Shown: piece by piece, positions 55,022 to 64,000 of the stretch
How positions within the stretch are numbered: position 1 is the first letter of the stretch
Layout: each line of letters begins with the position of its first letter
Assembly (NCBI RefSeq): GCF_000276665.1
Contig: NW_004955473.1
Span: 10,836,812 to 10,900,811, forward strand
Source of the DNA: Chinchilla lanigera
Taxonomy: Eukaryota > Chordata > Mammalia > Rodentia > Chinchillidae
DNA length: 64,000 bases
Direction of reading: 5' to 3'
Translations under genes and position numbers: made by a program
Notes under the pieces: model-generated
What the model was told of the DNA's origin: nothing
What the model saw: only the letters and a program-made list of their open reading frames with translations
Database searches by the model: none

Positions 55022-56054
55022 ACAATAAAATAAAATAAAATAAAATAATGTAGTATAAAATTCAGTTCTTCAATCACACTGGCCACCTTTCAAATGAGAC
55101 TCAGTGAGCAGGAGTCCGGTGGCTCCTACCCTGAAGGGCACCAATGCAGAGCACCCTTCATTACAGATGAGTGCATTCTGCTGAAAAGCAATGTTCTAGA
55201 CATTTTATAGGTTGGGGTTTTACATGTAAGGGATCATAAGGAATGAGTACGGGTAGAAGTTATTTGCTTATTTATGCATATGGACGCCCAGTTGCTCTGC
55301 CATCTTTCTAAAGAATACACGCTCCCCATTGACCTCTGTTCCCACCTTTCCCAAAATCAATCAGCTACACACGGGCCTCTTCCTGGTCTACAATACCCTG
55401 TTCTTGTGCCCATCCCTTGCTGTCATGACTATTGCCATGCTACAGCCAGGCTCAAGATCAAATGTGAGAACCTAAGTTGCGAAATGTTCTCTGGTCTTCT
55501 GTTTTCTGGAATGGTTTGTAGAGAGTTTCTTCTTTGCTAGTTTTGGGCTTTTTTGTCATTTGTTTGTTTGTTAAAATATATACCACAGTTAAGCAATCAA
55601 GTCAGCCAGTCTTTAAGTTTTCTAAGACTGTTTTTAAGTATAAATTCAATTTCTTTAATAGGCATAAGATTATTTAAATATCAGTTTCTTCCTCAGTGAA
55701 TTTAGTTTGTCTCTTTCAAGGGAATGATTCATTTTCATCTGAATTGGCAAATTTGTAGACATGGATTTGTTGGTGATATTGCTTTGTTATCTTGTAATGA
55801 TGTAGAGTTGGTAATTGTATCCTTTTTCGTAATCAAGATATAGACCATTTATGTCATTTCTTATCCAGTCTGACTTTAATTTTATCAATTTTATTGTTTT
55901 TTTTTTTTTGTCTTTTTGAGACAGGGTCTCACTATGCAGTTCAGGCTGGCCTTGAGCTCGCTTTGTAGCTCAAGCTGGTCTTGAACTCTCAACGATCCTC
56001 CTCCCTCAGCCTCCCAAGTGCTGGGATTACAGGCATGCACCACCACGCCCAGCA
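55022..56054. repeat. 1-kb block of older repeats interrupting the L1
   Basis: Starts with (AATAA)n at 55022. It contains a MER5A-like hAT fragment (about 55045-55210: AAAATTCAGTTCTTCAATCA), antisense L1M ORF2 pieces (about 55210-55390 and 55490-55890) and an antisense B1 (55893-56054). L1 sequence appears to continue across it from 'gggtgcacaagta' to 'tcactgtgctatgatgc'. Confidence 0.65.
55893..56054 (-). repeat. B1 SINE
   Basis: GAGACAGGGTCTCACTATGC ... GCATGCACCACCACGCCCAG. Confidence 0.94.
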
Positions 56055-56469
56055 TGTACACATATATCACTGTGCTATGATGCTTTTAATTCTTTCAGGA
56101 AAATACCAAGAAGGGGAACAGCTGGGTCAAATGCAACCTCTAGTTTTAGTTTTTTGAAGATTTTTCCACACTAATTTCCAGAGTGGTTGCACCAGTCTAC
56201 ATATCCACCAACAATGGGGAAAGGTTCCTTTTCCCTACAGCCCCAGCAGCATTTGTAATTGGTTGATTTCTTGATAACAGCCATTCTTTCTGGAGTTAGA
56301 TGTATTTTCAGTGTTGTTTTAATTTGCATCTCTCGAACAAGTGATGTTGAACGTTTTTTCTTATATGTATATTTCTAGTTCTTCACCTTGGAAGTGTCTG
56401 TTCGTTTCAAATGCCCATTTTTGGATTGGGTCTTTAAATTTGGGGAGGGTGTGATTTTTTTTTTAATGT

Positions 56470-56628
56470 TCTTTTCTTTTTTGTCTTTTTGAGACAGGGT
56501 CTCGCTATACAGTTCAGCCTGGCCTTGAGCTCACTTTGTAGCCCAGGCTGATCTGGAACTCACAACGGTCCTCCTGCTTCAGCCTCCCGAGTGCTGGGAT
56601 TACAGGCAGGTGTCACCACGCCTGGCTT
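56470..56628 (-). repeat. B1 SINE in L1
   Basis: GAGACAGGGTCTCGCTATAC ... GGTGTCACCACGCCTGGC. Confidence 0.94.
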
Positions 56629-57359
56629 TTTCTTCCCTTTTTTTTTATTTAGTGTTATTTATATATTCTAGGTATTAGTCCTTTGTGTGAGGGAATAGCT
56701 GACAAAAAATTCCCCCGAATCTTTTTTCCCATTCTTTGGGATGTCTCTTCACTTTGATGGTGGTTTCTCTTGCTCTGAAAAAGCTTGTTAATAAGATGAA
56801 ATCCCAGTTATTGACTCCTTGTGATAATTCCTATGCAACTGAGGTTATGTTAATAAAGTCTTTACCTACACGAATGTCTGCAAGAGGTTTACATGTTCTA
56901 TCTTCCATTAGATTTAGCGTCTTTTAATATTTAGATTTTTGATCCATTTTGATTTTAATGTAGTTCCTAGTGATGGACACGGGTCTAGTTTTAGTCTTCA
57001 GCATGAGGGAAAGCCAGTTTTGCCAGCACCATTTATTAAAGAGTCTATCTTTCTTCCAGTGAAGGTATTCAGCTCCTTTTTTAAAAAAAATAAGGTGGTA
57101 GAGCATGTTTGGAGTTGTTTCTGCCTCTTGCAGTCTGTTCTGTTGATTCTTGGATCTGTTATTTTGCCAGTACCATGCTCTTTTTTTTAATCATCACAGA
57201 AACTATATAGTATAATTTCAAGTCAGGGATTGTGATGCCCCTGCCTTGCCTTTGTTGCCCAGAATTACTTTTGCTTTCCCAGGTCTCTTCTGGTTCCAAA
57301 TGAAATTTAGAATTGTTTTCTCTAATTCTGTGAGGTATGCTATTGGTATTATTATTATT

Positions 57360-57516
57360 ATTTTTTTTTTGGTCTTTTTGAGACAGGGTCTTGCTGTGCA
57401 GTTTAGGCTGGCCTTGAGCTCACTTCGTAGCCCAGGCTGGTCTCGAACTTGCAACGATCCTCCTGCCTCAGCCTCCTGAGCGCTGGGATTACAGGCGTGC
57501 ATCACCACGCCTGGCT
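57360..57516 (-). repeat. B1 SINE in L1
   Basis: Flanked by TGCTATTGGTATT on both sides. L1 ORF2 resumes exactly after the duplication. Confidence 0.96.
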
Positions 57517-57964
57517 TGCTATTGGTATTTTGATTGAGATTGCATTAAATCTATATAAAAATTTTGAAAGTATGGCCATTTTGACTATGTTGGTTTTTCC
57601 TGCCCAAGAGCAATGGATACCATTCCATTCTGATAACCTATTCGATTTCCTTTTTCAGAGTGCTATAGTTTTCAATGTAGAGATTTTTTACTTCCTTTGT
57701 TAGACTGATTCCTAAATATTTCATTTCTGGGATGCTATTTTATAAGGCTTCATTTCCCTAATTTCTCTCTCAATGAGTTTGTTATTTGTGCACAGGAATG
57801 CTATTAGTTTTTGAGTGTTGACTTTGTCCAGCTACAAGACTGAATCTGGTTATGAAATCTACAAATCTTTTGGTGGAGATGTGCGGGTCTTCTATGTTGA
57901 GTATCATGTCATCCACAAATAATAATAATTTAACTTCTTCCTTTCCTATCCTTACTCCTTTTAT

Positions 57965-58126
57965 ATTTCCTTTTTTGTTTCCTTGTTTTTTGGGGCAGGA
58001 TCTCATTAGGTAGTACTGGTCGGCCTTGAACTCACTATGTAGCACAGACTGGTCTCCAACTCACAGTGATCCTCTTGCCTCTGCTTCCCAAATGCTGGGA
58101 TGACAGGCATGTACCACAATGCCCAA
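57965..58126 (-). repeat. B1 SINE in L1
   Basis: TTGGGGCAGGATCTCATTAG ... GCATGTACCACAATGCCCAA; older copy. Confidence 0.87.
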
Positions 58127-58199
58127 CCCCTTTTCATTTCTTTTTGTTGTGTAATTGCTCTAGCTAATGTTTCTAGAACTATACTGAGCACCACTCTAT

Positions 58200-58289
58200 T
58201 TTTGTTTTTTTTTCTTAGGCACCGGGAATCAAACTCAGGACCTTGTGCTTGCCAGGCAGGCACTTGTGCCACTGAGCTATATCCCTGTC
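58200..58289 (-). repeat. ID SINE in L1
   Basis: CACCGGGAATCAAACTCAGG ... CACTGAGCTATATCCCTG, with CTAGAACTATACTGA on both sides. Confidence 0.94.
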
Positions 58290-58327
58290 TAGAACTATAC
58301 TGAATAAGAATGGAGTCACTGGCCATC

Positions 58328-58807
58328 TGTTATGGTTGATACACTGTGTGAACTTGAGAAGTGTAGAAACATGACTAAGTAAATCAGCAGTTTTACATCC
58401 TGGGGTGAAAAGGACATGCCCTTACCTCTCTAAAATGTTTATTGTGTCAATTTGAGAAATTTAAAAACTTAACTAAGTGCTTTAGCAGGGGACTGCCTTC
58501 CTACTTTGTAAACATCCTCAGCTTGTGGAAGAGGAGGGCACACAGATGGTGTGGGTGTGGGCGGAGAGCCTGTAGCCTGCACACAGTATAAGGGAAGAAA
58601 AGAGGCTTGTCTTCTCCCTCGCGTTCTTGCTGCTTTTGCTGTCTTCTGCCACCGTAAACTGTTGCCCTTGTGCCATGCCACCCTGCCTTGGGACCAGCTG
58701 ATTATGGACTGAAACCTCCACAAATGGTGAGCTAAACAAACCTTTGCTTCCTTAATTTTGAGTGTTGGGTAATTTGTCCCAGCAGTGAGAGAAAAGTAAC
58801 TAAGACA
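58328..58807 (+). repeat. 5' LTR of the MaLR element
   Basis: TGTTATGGTTGATACACTGT ... AAAGTAACTAAGACA. Confidence 0.93.
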
Positions 58808-60369
58808 GAATTTGGTACCAGATGAGTGGGGCCGTTGCTGTGACTAGACTTGAACATGTGGTTCAAGAGCCTTTGGGAATGGCTTGTGGAAAGAGTTTGA
58901 AAAGGTTGGGAGATTGCTCCTGAAAGTAGAGCTGGAACACCTTAGGCTGTTCTGTATGGGAGATTCTGGTCAGAGCTCAGAACACCAGAAGGCTGGTAAA
59001 AATCCTGCTGGTAAAGACCAGGTTTGGGAGGTTTCTGCTGGGAAGAAGGACTTCACTGGTTGTTGGACTCCAGAGGATGTGTGTTATGCCTTGGCCAAGA
59101 GTTTGTCTGCATTTTGCTCAAGTCCAGAGACTTTGCCTGAGACTGAGATTAAGGGCGGCGGACTGATTAATCTGGCAGAAAAAATGTCAAGGCAGTCAAA
59201 TGTTGAGGCTGTGGCATAGCTGTTGTTGCAGGCCTTTAGCCAGATTTATGTTATAGATCAGGAGCAAAGAGCCCGGCAGGATGATTTAAAATGTGAGTTT
59301 GGCCAGAAAGAAAGCTCCAGTAAAGCTGTTGACTGTAAAGATAGGGCTGAGGAGATCTCCATCGCTGAGAAGAAACAGGAGAATAGAAGAGGTGAGCTGA
59401 GGGCATCACCAGAAGCAACAAGTCTCCACCTTTTGCAGCCTCAAAACTGCAAAAGTAAAAGACTTTGCTTTGTTCCAGAATGGTGGCTGTACCATGTTCC
59501 AGAATAGCAGTACAAATAATCTGGTTCAGAGTGCTCAGTGATTCAGGTGCTCCATCCCTACACCCAAGAAAAAAGAGTGCCTGGCTACTGGTCCAGCTGG
59601 CAGCAGACCTTGGCATCATCCACGTGGTGCTGATTTTAGGTGCATGCAAAATGCAGGAGTTCCGAGGTTAAAAGGGCTTCCATTCTGATTTTTAAAAAAG
59701 GCCTGCAGGCCAGGCAGTGTGCCTCTGAGAGGGCAAGTGTATAAAGCTATGAGCGCAAAGCCTAAAGTGCAGTGGAGACCCAAAAATTTTGAAAAGCCAG
59801 AATGTGGATCATCTAAAGCTGCAAAGAGGGAGCAAAGCGGGCCTAAGAGAGAAGCCATGGGAGCTATAATCACCAAAAGTGCTATGGGGTAGAGTCATGC
59901 AGATGCTTTGGAGCTCATAATTTGCCACAGATTGTCTCAGACGCTAGACATGGCACTACAGGACTTAACGCTTGCCCTGCTGGATTTTGGACTTACTTTG
60001 GTCTCATTCCTTTGCATTCATTCCTGTTTGTAACTTTTGGAATGAAAATGTTTATTTTGCGCCATTAAATGTTGGAAGTATTTAACTTTTCATTTGTATA
60101 AGGGCTTACAACTAAAGGGTTTGCCTTACATCTCAGAGGAGACTTGGGACTTGGACTTTGCAGCAATGCTGAAACTGTTAGGACTTTGGCAGCTCTTGCA
60201 GATGGACTAAATGCCTTTTGCATAAAGGGATGTGCATGAGTCTCTGGGGGGCTGGGGCAAAATGTTATGATTCTAATGAAATATAATGTTGATAGACTTA
60301 ATAGTGCTTCTTAAGGATTGTTAAACCTGTGTTACAATGTTCAAGTTGTAAAATAAATAGCAAGTCTTC

Positions 60370-60527
60370 CATTTTTTTTGTCTTTTTGAGGCAGGGTCTG
60401 GCTATGCAGTTTAGGCTGGCCTTGAGCTCACTTTGTAGCTCAGGCTGGTCTCAAACTTGGGACAATCCTCCTGCCTTAGCCTCCCATGTGCTGGGATTAC
60501 AGGTGTGCACGACCATGCCTGGCTATT
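60370..60527 (-). repeat. B1 SINE in the MaLR internal region
   Basis: GAGGCAGGGTCTGGCTATGC ... GTGTGCACGACCATGCCTGG. Confidence 0.94.
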
Positions 60528-60657
60528 TTTTTTTTTTTTTTTGGTCTATGTAAAATGATAAGAATGGCATGTCTTTGTAGCTGAAAACTGGTTTAAAGAA
60601 ATGTGTCTGCAAAAGAAAAAGAAATGTGTTTGGTTGCCAGGTGGAGAAGGGGTGGAT

Positions 60658-61187
60658 TGTTAATGTTGATATGTCCACTTGAGAAGTCTAAAAGCTTAAC
60701 TAAGTAACTCAGCAGTGTACATCCTGGAGTGAAAAGGACATGCCCTTACTGCTGCAAGATGTTGTTCGTTGTGTCAATTTGAGAAGTTTAAAAGTTCAAC
60801 TAAGTGATTCACCTGGAGGCCAAGCGGGGGGCGGGGGGTGCTGGCTTACTTTGTAATCATTCTCAGCTTATGGAAGAGGAGGGCGCAGAGATGGTGTGGG
60901 TGTGGGCGGAGAGCCTGTATATAGTATAAGCGAGGAAAAGAGGCTTGCTCTCCTCGCCCTGTGCTTGGGCTCAGAGGCTTGCTCTCCTCGCCCTGTGCTT
61001 GGGCTCTTGCTGCTTTTGCTGTCTTCTACCACCCTAAACTGTTGCCCCTGTGTCATGCCACCCTGCCTTGGAGCCAGCTGATTTTGGACTGAAACCTCCA
61101 CAAATGGTGAGCTAAATAAATCTTTGCTTCCTTAATTTTGGGCGTTGGGTATTTTGTGCCAGCATTGAGAGAAAAGTAACTAAGACA
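60658..61187 (+). repeat. 3' LTR of the MaLR element
   Basis: TGTTAATGTTGATATGTCCA ... AAAGTAACTAAGACA. It contains a local tandem duplication of a 34-bp block at about 60942-61009 that the 5' LTR lacks. Confidence 0.93.
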
Positions 61188-61579
61188 CCATCCTTGTTTT
61201 GTTCCTAATTTTTGAGTGAATGCTTCTAGTTTTTGACCATTTAGTATGAGGTTGACTGTTGGTTTGTCATAGATGGCTTTCATCAGATTGAGATAAAGAC
61301 CATCTATTCCAATTTTCTGTAGGATTTTTATCCTGAATGGGTGTTAAACTTTGTCAAACACTTCTGTGTCCATTGAGATGATCCTGTGATTTTTGTCTTT
61401 GACTCTGCTGATATGGTGCATTACATTTGTTGATTTGCATATGTGGAACCATCCCTGCATCTCTAGGATGAATCCTACTTGCTCCTGTTATATACTCTTC
61501 TTGATGATATGCTGCATTCTGTTTGCCGGTATCTTATTGAGGAATTTTGTGTCTATGTTCATTGGGGAGATTGGCTTGC

Positions 61580-61972
61580 TGTAATGGTTAATACATTGCA
61601 TCAACTTGAGAAGTTTAGAAGTTTTAACTAAGCAACTCAGCAGGAAGTCAGGGTCCTCATTTTGTAAACATCCTGAGCCTATGGAAGAGGAGGCACAGAG
61701 ATGGTGTGAGTGATACACCCACCCAGAGCGGGTGGCAGCCTGCTTACAATATACGGGAGGAAAAGAGGCTTGCTCTTCCCCGCTTTTGTTCTTGTTTCTT
61801 TTGCTGTCTTCTGCCGCCTTCAAGTGTTGCCCCTGTGCAGTGCCACCCTGCCTTGGAGCCAGCTGATTACGGACTGAAACCTCTACAAACTGTGAGTTGA
61901 ACAAACCTTTCCCTCCTTAATTTTGGGCGTTGTGTATTTTGTCTCAGCAATAAGAGAAAAGTAACCAAGACA
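61580..61972 (+). mobile_element. Second MaLR-type solo LTR in the same L1
   Basis: TGTAATGGTTAATACATTGC ... AAAGTAACCAAGACA, related to the LTRs at 58.3 and 60.7 kb. L1 ORF2 sequence continues on both sides. The flanking 5-mers do not match cleanly. Confidence 0.87.
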
Positions 61973-62179
61973 TCTGTGTGTCTCTTATTTTAGTTGTATC
62001 GTTCTCTGATTTTGGTATCAGTGTAGTGCTTCTTCCAGGAATGCGAGTATTGTTTCCCTTTCAATTTCATTAAAGAGTTTGAGGAGTAGTGGCATTAGGT
62101 CTTCTCTAAATTTCTTGTAGAATTCATCAGTAAGTACATCAGGGCATGGGCTTTGTTTTTTAGGCAGTATTTTTCTTTT

Positions 62180-62342
62180 TTTTTTTTTTTTTCTTTTGTC
62201 TTTTTGAGACAGTCTCACTATGCAGTTCAGGCTGGCCTTGAGCTCACTTATGCAGCCTAGACAGGCCTCGAACTTGCAATGATACTCTTGCCTCAGCCTC
62301 CCAAGTGCTGGGATTAGAGGTGTGTGCCACCATGCCTGGCAG
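62180..62342 (-). repeat. B1 SINE in L1
   Basis: Flanked by GGCAGTATTTTT / GGCAGTATTTTT. Confidence 0.95.
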
Positions 62343-62498
62343 TATTTTTTTAATTACTTATTCAATTTTCTTGACTGATACTGAATTAGAGTTTTTATAT
62401 CTTCTTGATTCAGCTTTGGTAATTCATATATAGCTAGAAATTTGTTCTTTTCCTCTGTATTTTCCATCTTACTTGAGTACAGGTTCTTGAAGTAGCTA

Positions 62499-62597
62499 TT
62501 TTTTTTTTTTTTTTTTTTTTGCTACCAGGAGTCAAACTCAGAACCTTGCGCTTGCCAGGCAGGCACTTGTGCCACTGAACTATATCCCCGGCCCTTG
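62499..62597 (-). repeat. ID SINE in L1
   Basis: A T run of about 22 bases, then GCTACCAGGAGTCAAACTCA ... CACTGAACTATATCCCCGGC. Flanks TTGAAGTAGCTATTT / TTGACGTAGGTATTT are near duplicates. Confidence 0.93.
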
Positions 62598-62691
62598 ACG
62601 TAGGTATTTAAAATCTTCTGTATTTCTGCAGGATCTGTTGTGATTTCAACCTTTTCATTTCTAATTGCATGGATTTGAGTCTTTTTTTAAA

Positions 62692-62847
62692 AATGTTTTT
62701 GTCTTTTTAAGACATGGTCCTGCTACACAGTTCAGGCTGGCCATGAGCTCACTTTGTAGCCCAGGATGGTTTTGAACTAGCAAGGATCCTCCTGCCTCAG
62801 CCTCCCGAGTGCTGGGATTACAGGCATGCACCACCATACCCAGCTCT
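62692..62847 (-). repeat. B1 SINE in L1
   Basis: TTTAAGACATGGTCCTGCTA ... GCATGCACCACCATACCCAG. Confidence 0.92.
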
Positions 62848-63597
62848 TACCTTTTTTAAAATAAGGTTGCCTTGAGTTTTTCTATTTTATTTACTCTTTC
62901 AAGGAATGAACTCTTTGATTCATTGATTCTTTGTATTGTTTTCTTAGTCTCTATTGCATTAATTTCTGCTTTGATCAATTTCTTCCCTTGTATGAGCTTT
63001 GGGGTTGACTTCCTCTTCTTTTTCAAGAAGCTTGTGGCTCAATATTAGTTTATTTATTTCAACTCACTCTATTTTTCTAATGTGAGGATTATAAATTTCC
63101 ACTATAAATTTCCCTCCCAAGACTGCTTTCAAAGCATCCCATAAGTTCCAGTATGTTGTATTGGCATTATTGTTTAAATGTAGAAACTATCTGATTTCTT
63201 CATTAATTTCATCTGTGACCTATTGGTTGGTTGTTCGGGAGGCTGCTATTTAATTTATATGGGTTTATGAAGTTTTGTGGGTTTTTATTACAATTGATTT
63301 ACAATTTCATTGCACTGTGGGCTGATGATATCCATGGGATAATTTCAATTGCATTTACTTAAGCATGTTCTATGAGCTAGTATGTGGTCCATTTGGAGAA
63401 CATCCTGTGTGCAGTGGACAAGAGTGTATATTCTGATGTTGTGGGGTGTTAACACTGTAGATACCTACTAAGTCCATTTGTTCAAAAATATGGTTCAGTT
63501 TTGATATATGTTTGTTGATATTTTGGTCTAGTTGATCTTTCTATTTGCAACAGTGGGGTATTGAGGAACTCCATTACAATTATATTAGTGCTTATTT

Positions 63598-63698
63598 GTT
63601 TTTTTTTTTTTTTTTTCTCCGGTACTGGGAACTGAACTCACGACCTTGCGCTTGCCAGGCAGGCGCTTTTGCCGCTGAGCTAAATCCCCAGCCCCCTA
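63598..63698 (-). repeat. ID SINE in L1
   Basis: GGTACTGGGAACTGAACTCA ... CGCTGAGCTAAATCCCCAGC, flanked by TATTAGTGCTTATTT on both sides. Confidence 0.96.
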
Positions 63699-64000
63699 TT
63701 AGTGCTTATTTGATTTTTCAGGTTCATTAATATTTGTTTTACATAGTTGGGTGTGCTGGTATTTGGTGCATATGTATTTATAATTGTTATCTCTTCCTCT
63801 TAGATTGTTCCCTTCAGAAGGATGTAGTGACCTTCTTTCTTTTCATCAGTCTTGGCTTGAAATCCACTTTGTCTACAAATAGAATAGCTACTCCTGCTTT
63901 TTCCAAGGTACCGGTATCATGGAGTATTGTTTTCCATACTTTCACTTCCAGGATATGAATGTCATTTTTAGTTAATGGATTTCTTGTATGCAGCATATTG

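Larger units (their letters stand above)
58328..61187 (+). mobile_element. Complete MaLR-type retrotransposon (LTR-internal-LTR)
   Basis: 5' LTR 58328-58807, internal 58808-60657, 3' LTR 60658-61187. The element is flanked by the 5-bp duplication CCATC (58323-58327 and 61188-61192). Just inside the 5' LTR, TTGGTACCAGATGAGTGGGG resembles a tRNA-primer site. A purine-rich GGAGAAGGGGTGGA precedes the 3' LTR. Internal open stretches are short and carry no gag or pol, as expected for a non-autonomous MaLR. Confidence 0.93.
53880..64000 (-). mobile_element. Long L1 element (ORF2 to 3' UTR), heavily interrupted
   Basis: On the minus strand, the right edge encodes the ORF2 endonuclease region (EKAGVAILFVDKVDFKPR, about 63900). 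The reverse-transcriptase catalytic motif appears as LLLFVDDMILNIED (F-V-D-D at about 57919-57908). The ORF2 end and a purine-rich 3' UTR reach about 53.88 kb. The ORF2 start would lie just right of the window. Stops, frameshifts and many insertions make it inactive. The inserted elements are listed separately. Confidence 0.88.

Noticed and set aside
58884..59507. Two open frames (111 and 94 codons) in the MaLR internal region
   Set aside because: MaLR internals are non-coding derivatives. The frames are interrupted by a stop at 59217 and show no gag or pol motifs.

Overview
The window is mammalian nuclear DNA from a rodent, taken from the X-linked XIAP locus. Three consecutive XIAP coding exons lie on the minus strand in the first 3.8 kb. 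Together they encode residues 1-350, covering BIR1, the caspase-3/7 inhibitory linker, BIR2 and BIR3. The UBA and RING exons would lie to the left, outside the window. A GC-rich island at about 40.4-41.6 kb, with ETS, YY1, GC-box and NRF1-like motifs and a strong minus-strand splice donor, is the likely XIAP promoter and non-coding first exon. That makes intron 1 about 37.5 kb, and everything right of 41.6 kb is upstream intergenic DNA. No other intact protein-coding gene was found.

The rodent call rests on the repeats. There are dozens of 7SL-derived B1 SINEs with the internal ~29-bp duplication, tRNA-Ala-like ID SINEs with good A and B boxes, and older B1-dID dimers. Muroid B2/B4 SINEs were not seen. 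This points to a non-muroid rodent; a beaver/kangaroo-rat type (Castorimorpha) is my best guess and is not proven.

Layout: 0-3.8 kb, XIAP exons 4, 3 and 2. 3.8-7.4 kb, intron 1 with an old L1M 3' end and nested SINEs. 7.4-10 kb, an antisense, internally deleted ERVL provirus with integrase and dUTPase remnants, followed by an RPS15 processed pseudogene (10.05-10.49 kb). 11 kb and 22-23.3 kb, two related solo LTRs. 20.7-24.85 kb, a decayed piggyBac transposase gene whose cysteine-rich C-terminal tail is present in three tandem degenerate copies. 27.3-30.2 kb, an L1 5' region and ORF1 fossil holding a MaLR-type solo LTR. 31.6-32.2 kb, a mariner remnant. 40.3-41.6 kb, the CpG island with a ~440-bp polypurine tract. 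42-53 kb, intergenic DNA with MIR, L2, L1 and SINE copies. 53.9-64 kb, a long antisense L1 whose ORF2 runs off the right edge, carrying a stack of later insertions that includes a complete LTR-internal-LTR MaLR element with a 5-bp target duplication.

The points most worth checking are the tandem piggyBac tail array, the polypurine tract with two candidate first-exon donors in the XIAP promoter, the XIAP exon-2 acceptor that coincides with the reported IRES pyrimidine tract, an exact 64-bp duplication 1.7 kb apart, and a short poly(A)-tailed retroposon found twice. Repeat boundaries were read by eye and are approximate unless a target-site duplication (TSD) is given.
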